A stretch of 64,000 nt of DNA, taken from positions 2,232,001 to 2,296,000 of the forward strand of contig NZ_CP093845.1 of assembly GCF_024732245.1 (NCBI RefSeq), in the 5' to 3' direction. The notes beneath the pieces were generated by a model. It ran no database searches. It had not been told where the DNA came from and saw only the letters and a list, made by a program, of their open reading frames with translations. Source of the DNA: Dietzia sp. B32 (GTDB lineage Bacteria; Actinomycetota; Actinomycetes; Mycobacteriales; Mycobacteriaceae). Made by a program: the position numbers and the translations under genes. Of the stretch, positions 46,511 to 56,217 are shown in pieces. Numbering within the stretch: position 1 is the stretch's first letter; every line of letters starts with the position of its first letter.

Positions 46511-49039
46511 ATGACGGACACGACGTTGCCGCCCGAAGCCGGGGGTCACGACCGGATCGAGCCGGTCGATATCCAGGCCGAGATGCAGAGAAGCTACATC
46601 GACTACTCGATGAGCGTCATCGTCGGGCGGGCGCTGCCGGACGTGCGGGACGGTCTCAAGCCGGTCCACCGCCGGATTCTCTACGCCATGTGGGACAACG
46701 GCTACCGGCCGGACCGCAGTTACGTGAAGTCGGCCAAGCCGGTCGCCGACACGATGGGCAACTACCACCCCCATGGTGACTCGGCGATCTACGACACCCT
46801 GGTGCGGCTCGCGCAGCCGTGGGCGATGCGCTATCCGATGGTCGACGGTCAGGGCAACTTCGGCTCGCGCGGTAACGACGGTGCGGCCGCGATGCGCTAC
46901 ACCGAGTGCAAGATGACCCCGCTGGCCATGGAGATGGTCCGGGACATCGAGAAGAACACGGTCGACTTCCAGCCGAACTACGACGGTAAGACCTCCGAGC
47001 CGGTCGTCCTCCCGTCCCGTATCCCGAACCTGCTGGTCAACGGCTCCAGCGGCATCGCGGTCGGTATGGCCACCAAGATGCCGCCGCACAACCTGCGCGA
47101 GGTCGCCGAGGCGATCTACTGGTGCCTCGACAACCCGGACGCCGACGAGGAGGAGACCCTCGCGGCGTGCATGGAGCGGATCAAGGGTCCCGACTTCCCC
47201 ACCCACGGGTTCATCGTGGGCGACCAGGGGATCAAGGACGCCTACACGACCGGCCGCGGTTCGATCCGCATGCGGGGCAAGACCTCCATCGAGGAGGAGG
47301 GCAACCGGACGGTCATCGTCATCACGGAGCTGCCCTACGAGGTCAACCCGGACAACATGATCCTGTCCATCGCGGAGCAGCTGCGCGACGGAAAGATCGC
47401 CGGCATCTCCAAGATCGACGACGAGTCGTCGGATCGGGTGGGCCTGCGCATCGTCATCACGCTCAAGCGTGACGCGGTGGCCAAGGTGGTCCTCAACAAT
47501 CTCTACAAGCACTCCCAGTTGCAGACGTCGTTCGGCGCGAACATGCTGTCGATCGTGGACGGTGTGCCCCGGACACTGGCCATCAACCATCTCGTGCGGC
47601 TGTACGTCACGCACCAGATCGAGGTCATCGTCCGGCGCACGCAGTACCTGCTGGACGAGGCCGAGAGGCGCGCCCACATCCTGCGCGGCCTGGTCAAGGC
47701 GCTCGACGCCCTGGACGAGGTCATCGCGCTCATCCGCCGGTCCGAGACCGTCGACATCGCGCGCGAGGGCCTCAAGGAGCTCCTCGACATCGATGACGAC
47801 CAGGCGCAGGCCATCCTGGACATGCAGCTCCGTCGCCTCGCGGCCCTGGAGCGGCAGAAGATCATCGACCAGCTCGCGGCGATCGAGCTCGAGATCGCCG
47901 ACTACAAGGACATCCTCGCCAAGCCCGAGCGGCAGCGCGCGATCGTCGCCGACGAGCTCCGCGAGATCGTCGAGAAGTACGGCGACGACCGTCGCACCCG
48001 GATCATCCCGGCGGACGGGGACGTCACGGACGAGGACCTCATCGCACGCGAGGACGTCGTCGTCACCATCACGGAGACCGGGTACGCCAAGCGGACCCGC
48101 ACCGACCTCTACCGCGCCCAGAAGCGCGGCGGCAAGGGTGTGCGCGGCGCGGAGCTGAAGCAGGACGACATCGTCCGACACTTCTTCGTGTCCTCGACGC
48201 ACGACTGGCTGCTGTTCTTCACCACCAAGGGTCGGGTGTACCGCATCAAGGCGTACGAGCTGCCCGAGGCGAACCGCACGGCACGCGGTCAGCACGTGGC
48301 CAACCTCCTGGCCTTCCAGCCGGAGGAGCGCATCGCCGGCGTCATCCGGATCAAGGGTTACCAGGACGCGCCGTACCTGGTCCTGGCCACCCGTAACGGC
48401 CTGGTCAAGAAGTCGCGTCTCGAGGACTACGACTCGCCGCGCTCCGGCGGCCTCATCGCCGTCAACCTGCGTGACGGCGACGAACTGGTGGGTGCGGCGC
48501 TGGCCGGCCCGGACGACGATCTGCTCCTGGTCTCGGAGAAGGGCCAGTCGATCCGGTTCCACGCCAACGACGACACGCTCCGCCCGATGGGCCGCGCGAC
48601 CTCCGGCGTGATGGGCATGCGGTTCAACGACGGCGATGCTCTGCTGAGCATGTCCGTCGTGCGGGCCGACACGTCCGATCAGGAGAAGTACTTCCTCCTC
48701 GTGGCCACCGAGCGCGGGTATTCCAAGCGCACGGCGCTGAGTGAGTACACGGCCCAGGGCCGGGGCGGCAAGGGCGTGCTCACGCTCATGTTCGATCCCA
48801 AGCGCGGCAAGCTCGTCGGTGCGACGATCGTGGAGCTGCAGGACGAGCTGTACGCGATCACCTCCGGTGGAGGAGTCATCCGCACGTTCGCCAAGCAGGT
48901 CCGCAAGGCGGGCCGGCAGACCAAGGGCGTGCGACTGATGAACCTCGCCGAGGGTGACTCGCTGTTGGCGATCGCCCGCAACGCCGACGAGCCCGACGAC
49001 GAGGACCGGTCCGAGGCCGAGTCCGTCGAGGAGGTGTAG
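46511..49039 (+). CDS. gyrA: DNA gyrase subunit A
   Basis: An 842-residue cleavage-religation subunit. The N-terminus has [24 protein letters not shown], the quinolone-determining segment [19 protein letters not shown] with Ser91 and Asp95 (susceptible-type residues), and the catalytic Tyr130 in AAMRYTE. The C-terminal DNA-wrapping propeller contains the GyrA-box-like [12 protein letters not shown] at 46511 is preceded by AGAGGAGCCC. DUF3566 follows by three bases. Confidence 0.97.
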   Translation: MTDTTLPPEAGGHDRIEPVDIQAEMQRSYIDYSMSVIVGRALPDVRDGLKPVHRRILYAMWDNGYRPDRSYVKSAKPVADTMGNYHPHGDSAIYDTLVRLAQPWAMRYPMVDGQGNFGSRGNDGAAAMRYTECKMTPLAMEMVRDIEKNTVDFQPNYDGKTSEPVVLPSRIPNLLVNGSSGIAVGMATKMPPHNLREVAEAIYWCLDNPDADEEETLAACMERIKGPDFPTHGFIVGDQGIKDAYTTGRGSIRMRGKTSIEEEGNRTVIVITELPYEVNPDNMILSIAEQLRDGKIAGISKIDDESSDRVGLRIVITLKRDAVAKVVLNNLYKHSQLQTSFGANMLSIVDGVPRTLAINHLVRLYVTHQIEVIVRRTQYLLDEAERRAHILRGLVKALDALDEVIALIRRSETVDIAREGLKELLDIDDDQAQAILDMQLRRLAALERQKIIDQLAAIELEIADYKDILAKPERQRAIVADELREIVEKYGDDRRTRIIPADGDVTDEDLIAREDVVVTITETGYAKRTRTDLYRAQKRGGKGVRGAELKQDDIVRHFFVSSTHDWLLFFTTKGRVYRIKAYELPEANRTARGQHVANLLAFQPEERIAGVIRIKGYQDAPYLVLATRNGLVKKSRLEDYDSPRSGGLIAVNLRDGDELVGAALAGPDDDLLLVSEKGQSIRFHANDDTLRPMGRATSGVMGMRFNDGDALLSMSVVRADTSDQEKYFLLVATERGYSKRTALSEYTAQGRGGKGVLTLMFDPKRGKLVGATIVELQDELYAITSGGGVIRTFAKQVRKAGRQTKGVRLMNLAEGDSLLAIARNADEPDDEDRSEAESVEEV

Positions 49040-49042
49040 GTC

Positions 49043-49636
49043 GTGACCGACCCGATAGATCCGGCCACCGAGGGCCCCTCGCACAAGGGGTCCGCCCCGG
49101 CGCCCGGCTACGGCGGGTCGGGGTCCGGCACCGGCGAGTCGAGCACGTCGGCCACCACGGCGTTCCCCGCCGCGGCCCAACATCGCGCCGAGGGGGCGAG
49201 CGGGGGCGTCTCCAAGGCGCACTCGGGGGGCGCGGCCGGGCGTGCCGCGCCGATCGTCCCGCCGACCGAGCGTCGCGGACCGATGGAGTCGGTGCTGGTC
49301 CTGCGTCGCATCGACCCGTGGTCCGCGTTCACCACCGTGCTGGGCCTCATGTTCGCCCTCTTCCTCGTGTGGATGGTGGCCATCGGGGTCACGTACCTGC
49401 TCCTGTCCGGCATGGGCGTGTGGGACCGTCTCGGCGGTCTGCTGTCCGGGGTGGCGGGCGACGAGTCCGCGGCCGTGATCGGGCCGTCGACGATCTTCCT
49501 CTACAGCGGGGGAGTGGGACTGCTCAACGTGCTCCTGCTGTCGATCCTGGCCACGCTCGCGGTGTTCATCTACAACCTCGCGGCGGGTCTGACCGGCGGC
49601 GGCGTGCAGGTGACACTCGGCGATCCCCGGTACTGA
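49043..49636 (+). CDS. DUF3566 membrane protein (Rv0007-like)
   Basis: A 197-residue protein. About 90 disordered residues rich in Ser, Gly and Ala precede a DUF3566 domain with two helices: SAFTTVLGLMFALFLVWMVAIGVTYLLL and a second near GLLNVLLLSILATLAVFIYNL. It is conserved immediately after gyrA in mycobacteria (Rv0007) and is thought to act in cell envelope or division. GTG at 49043 lies three bases after the gyrA stop, indicating co-transcription. Confidence 0.9.
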   Translation: MTDPIDPATEGPSHKGSAPAPGYGGSGSGTGESSTSATTAFPAAAQHRAEGASGGVSKAHSGGAAGRAAPIVPPTERRGPMESVLVLRRIDPWSAFTTVLGLMFALFLVWMVAIGVTYLLLSGMGVWDRLGGLLSGVAGDESAAVIGPSTIFLYSGGVGLLNVLLLSILATLAVFIYNLAAGLTGGGVQVTLGDPRY

Positions 49637-49714
49637 GTGGGCCCGCGACACCCGGCGGAGGACGCCGATTTGGGCGGCGGCGATGACGTCGGGTAGATTG
49701 ACCTCTCGGTACGA

Positions 49715-49788
49715 GGGCCTATAGCTCAGGTGGTTAGAGCGCCAAACTGATAATTTGGAGGTCGGAGGTTCAAGTCCTCCTAGGCCCA
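49715..49788 (+). tRNA. tRNA-Ile (GAT)
   Basis: A full cloverleaf: acceptor GGGCCTA pairs with TAGGCCC, D-arm GCTCAGGTGGTTAGAGC, anticodon loop CTGATAA with GAT at 49749-49751, and T-arm GGAGGTTCAAGTCCTCC. The discriminator is A; CCA is not encoded. Confidence 0.96.
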
Positions 49789-49846
49789 CTCCGCCAGGCA
49801 GACGCCGGATTCGCTGACGCGGTCCGGCGTTTATGCTTGGAGGTAC

Positions 49847-49919
49847 GGGGCCTTAGCTCAGTTGGTAGAGCGCTGCCTTTGCAAGGCAGATGTCAGGGGT
49901 TCGAATCCCCTAGGCTCCA
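49847..49919 (+). tRNA. tRNA-Ala (TGC)
   Basis: A full cloverleaf with acceptor GGGGCCT and AGGCTCC, including the G3-U70 pair that marks alanine tRNAs. The anticodon loop TTTGCAA places TGC at 49880-49882. The T-arm is AGGGGTTCGAATCCCCT. CCA is not encoded. The tRNA-Ile/tRNA-Ala pair after gyrA is conserved in mycobacteria. Confidence 0.96.
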
Positions 49920-49978
49920 CTCACCCGCCGGCCGGCGCGTCAGCACGGCAGGCGCCCTCCCAGTGGACACCGGAGACC

Positions 49979-51211
49979 GTGCACCCCACCCCTCGCGCGT
50001 CGTGGCCCCCGTTCGTGCTGATGGCCCTCGTGGTGACCGTGGCCCTCGCCTCGAGCGCCACGCCCTCACCCCTCTACGTCGACTACCAGCAGGTCTGGGG
50101 AGTCGGCGGCACCACCATCACGGTCGTCTACGCCGTGTACGCCCTCGCAGTCCTGGTTCCCCTGTTGTTCCTCGGGAGGGTCTCCGACGCGGTCGGACGT
50201 CGCCCGGTCATCCTGGCCGGCCTCGTCCTGCTCGCGGCGAGCATGGGCATGCTGGCGGCCGCCGGATCGGTGGCCTGGCTGATCGCGGCCCGCGTCATCC
50301 AGGGTCTGGCGGTGGGTCTCGTCACGGGGTCGGCCACGGCGGCGCTGATCGAACTCCATCCGACGAGGGATTCCCGGGTCGGTGCGCTGACCAGCAGCTC
50401 CACGAGCAACTTCGGCATCGCGGGTGGTGTGCTCCTCGCCGGGGTGGTGGCCGCCTCGTCGTCGTCGCCCCTCGTCCACCCCTACCTCGTGATCGGCGCC
50501 GTCACGGTCGCTCTCCTGGCCGGTGTGGCGACCCTCGTCCCCGAGACGGCGGGCGGGTCGGGAACCCTGCGGTCGGCCCTCCGGGTGCGTCCCCCGACGG
50601 TGCCCCCGCAGGTGCGGTCCACGTTCGCCCTCGCGGCGGTGTGCGTCATCGTGTCGTGGTCCGTGGGCGGTGTGTTCCTCGGCCTCGGTGGGGCGATCGC
50701 GCGTGACCTCACCGGTCGCTCCGACTATCTGGTCACGGGCCTGGTGGTGGCCGCCCTACAGGGAGCGGCGGGGGCCGCGCAGCTGCTGTGGAACCTGCGT
50801 GCCGGCCCGTCCCTGTGGCGGCGCGGGGTGGTCCTGGGTGTGCTGACGCTGGTCGGCGGGCTCGTGGCCGCCTCGATGTCCCTGGAGGCACGCTCGGTGG
50901 CCGGTTTCATCACCGCCGCGGGGTGTGCCGGCCTCGGGATGGGCCTGTTGTTCCTCATGGGCAACACCCTGGTCGCGCAGAGTGCACCGCAGGCGGTGCG
51001 GGGACAGGTGTTCTCGGCCCTGTTCGTGGTGGCGTACATCTCGCTCGGTGTACCGGCGGTCATCGCGGCGGTGATCGCCGAGGGTATCGGCCTGATCCCC
51101 GCGTACCACGTGCTGGCGCTCGCGGTCGGGGTGATCGCGGTGGCAGCCCTGGTGGCGGTGGCGCGGCCGCGCGCGGGAGGGTCCGACCGCCGGACGGAAC
51201 CCCGGACCTAG
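49979..51211 (+). CDS. MFS transporter
   Basis: A 410-residue major facilitator with twelve predicted helices. PLLFLGRVSDAVGRRPVILAGLVLLAASMGM holds motif A and the following helix; QGLAVGLVTGSATAALIEL fits helix 4-5. The frame is open back into tRNA-Ala, so GTG at 49979 is chosen as the first start clear of the tRNA, with CGGAG just upstream. The substrate is unknown; drug or metabolite export is the usual role of such proteins. It overlaps the next gene tail-to-tail by four bases. Confidence 0.84.
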   Translation: MHPTPRASWPPFVLMALVVTVALASSATPSPLYVDYQQVWGVGGTTITVVYAVYALAVLVPLLFLGRVSDAVGRRPVILAGLVLLAASMGMLAAAGSVAWLIAARVIQGLAVGLVTGSATAALIELHPTRDSRVGALTSSSTSNFGIAGGVLLAGVVAASSSSPLVHPYLVIGAVTVALLAGVATLVPETAGGSGTLRSALRVRPPTVPPQVRSTFALAAVCVIVSWSVGGVFLGLGGAIARDLTGRSDYLVTGLVVAALQGAAGAAQLLWNLRAGPSLWRRGVVLGVLTLVGGLVAASMSLEARSVAGFITAAGCAGLGMGLLFLMGNTLVAQSAPQAVRGQVFSALFVVAYISLGVPAVIAAVIAEGIGLIPAYHVLALAVGVIAVAALVAVARPRAGGSDRRTEPRT

Positions 51212-51696
51212 TCGCGGCTGCTCAGGGCCTGCGCGGCGGCCGCCAGTCCCAGCGCGGCCAGCCCGGTGCGGAGCCGGTCCGTGGCGACGAGCGCCTTGAT
51301 GCGGGGCCCGGTGACCTTCTCCTGGGCGATGCCCTTGTGCAGCGGGAGCACCCCGGCGGTGATGGCCGGAACCGCGACACCCGTGGCGCACGCGAGGAGA
51401 GTGGCCCCGAGGCCGCTGCGTTCGCGAGAGCGTACAGAGCCGTAGGTCGCCCACGCCGCCGCCCCCAGTCCCGTCGCGTACAGGGTGAGGGCGACGGGGG
51501 CGATCCGGCGGGCGTGATCGGCCTGGCGCTCGGCGATCCCGTGGGTGGGGCCGTCGAACAGCTGGGGGTAGACCACCGAGGTCACCATCGACTGGAAGCC
51601 CAGGTGGACCGCGGACGTGGTCAGTAGTGCGAGTCGACCCGCGCGCAGAGTCGGGTCCGGAGCGGGGCCCGGGGCCGCGGGGCGTCGGCGGTTCAT
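51208..51696 (-). CDS. Small membrane protein, DUF1772-like
   Basis: A 162-residue protein with about four helices, beginning after a Pro/Ala-rich tail with RAGRLALLTTSAVHLGFQSMVTSVVYPQLF and ending with LGLAAAAQALSSRD. The layout and HLGFQ...VYP wording resemble DUF1772-type proteins, whose function is not established; the match is tentative. ATG at 51696 is taken, with GTG at 51705 possible. Confidence 0.6.
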   Translation of the reverse strand: MNRRRPAAPGPAPDPTLRAGRLALLTTSAVHLGFQSMVTSVVYPQLFDGPTHGIAERQADHARRIAPVALTLYATGLGAAAWATYGSVRSRERSGLGATLLACATGVAVPAITAGVLPLHKGIAQEKVTGPRIKALVATDRLRTGLAALGLAAAAQALSSRD

Positions 51697-51706
51697 ACCG
51701 GCCACG

Positions 51707-52261
51707 CTACCTCTCGCGGGACCGTCCCAGCAGGGCCCGACCCTCGCCGTCGTCGGTCACGGCGCGAGCGGTACGCAGCACGACCCGCCAGCCGCGGTCC
51801 GGCGCGTCCACCCGGCCGCGCCGCTCCAGTTCCCACCGGCTCGCCGTCACGCGCAGCACCGTGTACCGACCCGGGCGGGACGAGCGCACGACGAGCTGGG
51901 TGTATCCGGTGGCCACGGCGTGGTCGCCGTCGAGCAGGACCACGGGCAGGCTCGGCACATGCCCGCATCCGTGGGCGATGAGCCCCTGGTGCGCGTCCCC
52001 GTGGACCATCTCCACCAGGCCGGCGTGCCCCTCGAGCACCCCGGTGTCCACGTCGTAGACGCCGTCTTCAGTCCACAACTCGGCCACGCCCTCGGCGTCG
52101 CCGGAGTCGACGCGGGGGGAGTAGGCGGCGAGGAGGCGCAGGATCGCGAGCTCGTCCTCGGCGGTGGCGAGGCGGGCGTGGGTGTCGTTCAGGCGGGTCT
52201 CGAGGGAGGTGAGCCGGGTCTCGAGGGAGTCGAGGCGGGAGGCCTCGGAGGAGGAAGTCAT
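51707..52261 (-). CDS. SnoaL/NTF2-like protein with N-terminal coiled coil
   Basis: A 184-residue protein. Residues 8-40 form a heptad coiled coil (LDSLETRLTSLETRLNDTHAR); the rest is an NTF2-like alpha+beta barrel with AEDELAILRLLAAYSPRVDSGDAEGVAELWTEDGVYD, the standard SnoaL opening, and GCGHVPSLPVVLLDGDHAVATGY. Members include isomerases and hydratases acting on steroids and polyketides. It is divergent from the KstD-like flavoprotein with only 54 bases between them, suggesting joint regulation. Here the barrel is likely an enzyme or ligand-binding subunit of unknown substrate. Confidence 0.82.
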   Translation of the reverse strand: MTSSSEASRLDSLETRLTSLETRLNDTHARLATAEDELAILRLLAAYSPRVDSGDAEGVAELWTEDGVYDVDTGVLEGHAGLVEMVHGDAHQGLIAHGCGHVPSLPVVLLDGDHAVATGYTQLVVRSSRPGRYTVLRVTASRWELERRGRVDAPDRGWRVVLRTARAVTDDGEGRALLGRSRER

Positions 52262-52315
52262 GGCTCCCACTTTAATGCGCCTTCTCAGGGGGAGGAACAC
52301 GTTATAGTTCCGACT

Positions 52316-53806
52316 ATGGCGGACACTACATCGGACACGAGTCCCTCGGTCGTCACGGCGGACGTCGTGGTCGTGGGCATGGGCATCGCGGGCGCGTGCG
52401 CGGCGATCGAGGCGGCCGAGGCCGGATCGTCGGTCGTCGCGCTCGAGGGCGCGTCCGGGCCGGGCGGCTCGTCGGCCCAGTCGGGAGGCGAGGTCTACCT
52501 GGGCGGCGGCACCGCCACGCAGGAGGCCCTGGGCGTCCGTGACACCGTCGAGGACATGCGCGCGTTCCTCACCGCGGCGCTCGGCCCCAATGCGGACGAG
52601 GCCAAGATCGCCGCCTACTGCGCCGGGGCCGTCGAGCACCACGACTGGTTGGTGGCCCACGGCGCGGTGTTCAACCACAAGCTGTGGGACACGCCCACCT
52701 GGATGCCGGGCGACGACTCGGGCCTGATGTGGATGGGGGAGCGGGCCGAGCCCTACGCGTCCCTCGCCACCCCGGCCGCGCGCGGTCACCGGCCGCCCGC
52801 GCCGAACTTCGCCGGCAACGTCCTCATGGACTCCCTCGTGACCACCGCGCAGCGGGCCGGCGTGGACCTGCAGTGCGACGTCAAGGCGCGCTCGCTGATC
52901 GTGGAGGACGGACGCGTGGTGGGCGTGCGGGCCACCCTGTTCGGCGAGGAGCGTGAGTACCGCGCCACCGGCGGGGTGGTGCTGGCCACCGGCGGATTCG
53001 TGGACAACGACCGCATGCTCGAGCAGTGGGCCCCGCAGCAGCTGGGCAAGGACAAGGTCTCCGACGGGCGCGACGACGGCTCCGGGATCGAGATGGGGAT
53101 GGAGATCGGGGCCGCGGTACGCCGCATGCACCAGACCGAGACCGCGATGCTCGTCATCCCGCGCCTGGTCGTGGGCGCGATGCTCGTCGACGGCGACGGC
53201 CAACGCTTCATCAACGAGGAGGTCTACCCGGGCCTGTACTGCCACGCGGCCGTGTACCACCGCCGGCCGCCGGTGTGGGTGATCATCGACGAGAAGGGCA
53301 TCGAGGACGTCCCGGAGTCCGAGCTGTGGGGCATGCAGCCCATGCACGCCGCCGAGACCATCGAGGAGCTCGCCGCCGACTGTGGGCTGCCCGCCGACGC
53401 GCTGGCCGACCAGCTGCGCCGCTACAACGCCGGCGCCGAGCGGGGCGAGGACCCACAGTTCGGCAAGAACGCCCGGTGGGTCCGGCCACTCGAGCCGCCG
53501 TTCGGCGCCTACCCGACGGGTGCCGGGGGGCCGGACAACTTCAACGGCCTGCCCCTCAAGGCGCAGGGCTTCACCCTCGGCGGGCTGCACACGGATCTGG
53601 ACTCGCGGGTGCTCGACCGGACGGGCGAGGCGATCCCAGGCCTGTTCGCCGCCGGACGGTGTACGCACGGTCTGCACGGCGACGGGTACATCTCCGGGAC
53701 GTCCCTGGGCGACGGGTCGTTCTTCGGGCGGCGTGCGGGCCGCGGTGCGGCCGGCGTCGCCGACGCGGTGGCGGCCGGCGACATGACGGAGTCGGCGCCG
53801 GTATGA
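52316..53806 (+). CDS. FAD-dependent oxidoreductase, 3-ketosteroid dehydrogenase/fumarate reductase-like
   Basis: A 496-residue flavoprotein. The FAD-binding VVVGMGIAGACAAIEAAEAG opens it, and GPGGSSAQSGGEVYLGGGTATQ and the C-terminal GLFAAGRCTHGLHGDGYISGTSLGDGSFFGRRAG are typical of the FAD-binding_2 family that includes 3-ketosteroid delta-1 and delta-4 dehydrogenases. The substrate is probably a steroid or related lipid, given the neighbours, but this is inference. ATG at 52316 follows a TTATAGTT -10-like element. Its stop overlaps the thioesterase start (ATGA). Confidence 0.85.
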   Translation: MADTTSDTSPSVVTADVVVVGMGIAGACAAIEAAEAGSSVVALEGASGPGGSSAQSGGEVYLGGGTATQEALGVRDTVEDMRAFLTAALGPNADEAKIAAYCAGAVEHHDWLVAHGAVFNHKLWDTPTWMPGDDSGLMWMGERAEPYASLATPAARGHRPPAPNFAGNVLMDSLVTTAQRAGVDLQCDVKARSLIVEDGRVVGVRATLFGEEREYRATGGVVLATGGFVDNDRMLEQWAPQQLGKDKVSDGRDDGSGIEMGMEIGAAVRRMHQTETAMLVIPRLVVGAMLVDGDGQRFINEEVYPGLYCHAAVYHRRPPVWVIIDEKGIEDVPESELWGMQPMHAAETIEELAADCGLPADALADQLRRYNAGAERGEDPQFGKNARWVRPLEPPFGAYPTGAGGPDNFNGLPLKAQGFTLGGLHTDLDSRVLDRTGEAIPGLFAAGRCTHGLHGDGYISGTSLGDGSFFGRRAGRGAAGVADAVAAGDMTESAPV

Positions 53807-54534
53807 CTGAGCCGGTGACCATCGTGCGGCGTGACCGGCCGACGGTGGACCTGGGTCCGTTGGACCCGGCGCGCGGTGGTGGCCGGCCCGTCGACAGGGA
53901 CGACGACGACGAGGCGGGGCTGTACTCCCTGGTCGAGCAGGTGCGCCGCATCCGCGCGCTGACCACGGGCGGCGAGTTCGACACGGACCTGGGCCCGCTG
54001 ACCGATCGGCTCCGCAGCGTGGCCGACGAGCTCGAGGCCGCGTCAGCGACACCGGAGCAGCGGCAGGAGGTCAACTGGCGGGAGCGCCGGTACGTGCCCA
54101 ACTGTCCCGTCATCGGCCGGTCCAACGTCCTGGCCCCACCGGCGGAGTTCGAGCTGCTGGACGACGGCACCCTCCGGGCCGAGGTGACCCTCGGACTCGA
54201 GTACCAGGGCCCTCCGGGATGTGTGCACGGCGGCATCGTCGCGCTGCTGTTCGACGCGGCGCTGGGGCGGGTCAACCACCATGCGGGGACCACCGGGATG
54301 ACGATGTACCTGGATCTGGACTACCGCAGTCCCACGCCGATCCTCGAGCCGATCGTGGTGACCGCCCGTCAGGTGCGGGTGGACGGCCGGAAGGTGTGGT
54401 CACAGGGCGCGGTCCACGCGGGCGACCGGTTATGCGCCACCGCCGAGGGGCTGTTCGTCATGCCCGAGGAGTGGGTGGCGGCGTACCGGCAGCACCGCGA
54501 TGAGAGCGCAGGCGAGGGCGCAGGCGAGGGCTGA
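53803..54534 (+). CDS. PaaI-type hotdog thioesterase, paralogue 1
   Basis: A 243-residue hotdog-fold protein. About 110 N-terminal residues form an extension with a predicted helix (ADELEAASATPEQRQEVN), unlike the 130-150-residue standard PaaI size. The hotdog core has LGLEYQGPPGCVHGGIVALLFDAALG, the acyl-CoA thioesterase signature, then LDYRSPTPILEPIVVTARQVRVDGRKVW. It likely hydrolyses an acyl-CoA. ATG at 53803 overlaps the flavoprotein stop, so the two are coupled. The C-terminus ends in short Gly-Glu repeats. Confidence 0.85.
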   Translation: MTEPVTIVRRDRPTVDLGPLDPARGGGRPVDRDDDDEAGLYSLVEQVRRIRALTTGGEFDTDLGPLTDRLRSVADELEAASATPEQRQEVNWRERRYVPNCPVIGRSNVLAPPAEFELLDDGTLRAEVTLGLEYQGPPGCVHGGIVALLFDAALGRVNHHAGTTGMTMYLDLDYRSPTPILEPIVVTARQVRVDGRKVWSQGAVHAGDRLCATAEGLFVMPEEWVAAYRQHRDESAGEGAGEG

Positions 54535-54562
54535 CCCCGGGGGCGGAGTAGATTCTGGTGCC

Positions 54563-55276
54563 GTGACCACCGACTCCCGCCCTTCCGACCCCGCCGCCCC
54601 GGACGATCGGCCCCTCGGCACCGCGGACCCCGCGCGAGCGAGCGACGAGGGAACCCCGTTCCTGCGCCAGGACGCCGATACCTCCGGCGCCACGGAGCTG
54701 GCCCGCGAACTGCGCCGACTACGCGGCCTGGTGGCCGGGTCCGTCTACGAGGACGTGCACGATGCCGTGGCCACCGTGCGCGGGCTGGTCGAGCACCTCG
54801 AGACCGTGGGCACCAGGGTGCGACCGTCGGAGTACGCCACCTGGGGTGTACCGGAGCACCTGGCGGCCAACCCGGCGATCGGCAGCCGGAACCCGGTGTC
54901 CCCGCCGCTGGAACCGGTGGTGTTCCCCGATGCGACCGTCCGCGCCGACCTGACCCTGGGCATCGAGTACCAGGGCCCTCCCGGCTGCGTGCACGGCGGG
55001 ATCGTCGCGTTGATCTTCGACGAGATGCTGGGGTTGGCCAACGCCGCGTCCCTGAGTGTCGGCATGACCGCGGACCTGCGCATCTCGTACAAGTCGCCGA
55101 CGCCCCTGTTCGCCCCGCTGCGGTTCGAGGCGCGGCAGGAGCGGGTGGAGGGCCGCAAGATCTGGGCGTCCGCGACCCTCCACGCCAGCGAGACCCTCTG
55201 CGCGACGGCGGAAGCGCTGTTCATCGAGCCGAGGGGCATCCGCGACGCCGACCGCGGCCGGCCCATCGAGGGCTGA
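54563..55276 (+). CDS. PaaI-type hotdog thioesterase, paralogue 2
   Basis: A 237-residue paralogue of the preceding gene, with a similar N-terminal extension and the core LGIEYQGPPGCVHGGIVALIFDEMLGLAN, then ISYKSPTPLFAPLRFEARQERVEGRKIW. Substrate specificity may differ, since the residues after the HGG loop vary. GTG at 54563 is 29 bases after paralogue 1, so the pair probably shares a transcript with the flavoprotein. A large palindrome follows the gene. Confidence 0.85.
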   Translation: MTTDSRPSDPAAPDDRPLGTADPARASDEGTPFLRQDADTSGATELARELRRLRGLVAGSVYEDVHDAVATVRGLVEHLETVGTRVRPSEYATWGVPEHLAANPAIGSRNPVSPPLEPVVFPDATVRADLTLGIEYQGPPGCVHGGIVALIFDEMLGLANAASLSVGMTADLRISYKSPTPLFAPLRFEARQERVEGRKIWASATLHASETLCATAEALFIEPRGIRDADRGRPIEG

Positions 55277-55317
55277 GCGCCCCCTCCCGCAGCCGCGCCG
55301 CCCCGCCCGCCCTCCCG

Positions 55318-55385
55318 CAGCCGCGCGCTCCAGAGTCATCCGGACGGTATATATCCGTTGCGGATGACTCTGGAGCGCGCGGCTG
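55318..55385. terminator. Large perfect palindrome between convergent genes
   Basis: Perfect 25-base arms (55318-55342 and 55361-55385) surround a centre containing ACGG-TATATAT-CCGT. It lies between the stops of thioesterase 2 and the SDR gene. Its outer part GCAGCCGCGCGC and its inner core resemble the palindrome at 621-680, while the stem between them differs. The 16-mer CCCTCCCGCAGCCGCG occurs at 55282-55297 and again at 55310-55325, a partial duplication of its left flank. Confidence 0.65.
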
Positions 55386-55398
55386 TCGGCGTAGGCGT

Positions 55399-56217
55399 CT
55401 AGTTCCCGCGTAGTGCCTTCATCCGCTTGTGCGCCCCGGCCACGATCCGGCCGCGGTTCACACCGGACGAGAACTCGACGCCCTGGCGGTTGCCCTCCCC
55501 GCCACAGACGTGGACGGGCCCGTCGCCGATCGACGCCAGGACCTCCTCGGCCACCTCGGCGGGTTCGCTGACGGTCATGCCGGGCAGGTCCATGTCCAGG
55601 CCGGCGCGGACCATGGCGGGCGTGCGGGTGACGCCGAGGATCACTTCGACGACGTCCACCCCGTGCTCGCGCATCTCGAGCCACAACCCCTCCACGAAGA
55701 CCCGGCTGAACGCCTTGGCCGCGGAGTACACGCTCATGTCGGCGTGTCCGAGATACCCGGCCATCGAGCCCATCACCACGATGCCGCCGCGGCCCCGGGC
55801 CTTGAGGGCGGGTCCGAAGTGTCGGATGATCTGCATCGGCGAGGTGACGTTGAGGTCGATGATCTTCTGGACCTGTGTCATGTCGGATTCGACAAACTCG
55901 GAGCCGTACGTGTTGGCCCCGGCGTTGAGCACGAGCAGCCCCAGGTCGAGACCCTCACAGGCCGCGGCGATGCCTTCGGTGGCGCCGCGCTCGGTGAGGT
56001 CGACGGACACGACCCGGCACTCGACGCCCCTGGCGCGCACGGCCTCGGCGGTCTCCTCGAGGGGCCCGGCCTTGCGGGCGACGAGCACGGAGGACACGCC
56101 CTGATCGGCGAGGCGGAACGCGATCTCGGCGCCCACGCCCTCACTTCCGCCCACGACGAGGGCCCACGGGCCATAGGTAACGGGATCGAACGGCTTCGGA
56201 TTGACAGGTGTCGACAT
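55399..56217 (-). CDS. Short-chain dehydrogenase/reductase
   Basis: A 272-residue classical SDR. The cofactor site appears as VVGGSEGVGAEIA (in place of TGxxxGxG), followed by LNAGAN and the catalytic YSAAK after the Ser in VVMGSMAG. It oxidises or reduces a hydroxyl/keto group with NAD(P); the substrate is not shown, but lipid-handling neighbours suggest an acyl or steroid compound. ATG at 56217 lies 11 bases from the divergent thioesterase start, inside a palindrome. Confidence 0.88.
   Translation of the reverse strand: MSTPVNPKPFDPVTYGPWALVVGGSEGVGAEIAFRLADQGVSSVLVARKAGPLEETAEAVRARGVECRVVSVDLTERGATEGIAAACEGLDLGLLVLNAGANTYGSEFVESDMTQVQKIIDLNVTSPMQIIRHFGPALKARGRGGIVVMGSMAGYLGHADMSVYSAAKAFSRVFVEGLWLEMREHGVDVVEVILGVTRTPAMVRAGLDMDLPGMTVSEPAEVAEEVLASIGDGPVHVCGGEGNRQGVEFSSGVNRGRIVAGAHKRMKALRGN

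Noticed and set aside
46214-49789. A 1191-codon open frame on the minus strand across gyrA
   Set aside because: It is the reverse shadow of gyrA in GC-rich DNA; the gyrA frame is conserved end to end and this frame also crosses the tRNA-Ile gene.
49862-49978. ATG/GTG-type start of the MFS gene inside tRNA-Ala
   Set aside because: The first 20 codons would be read from the tRNA itself; the GTG at 49979 is the plausible start.
52262-54052. Upstream extension of the NTF2-like gene frame
   Set aside because: It is antisense to the KstD-like flavoprotein and has no recognisable domain; ATG at 52261 gives a complete SnoaL-type protein.
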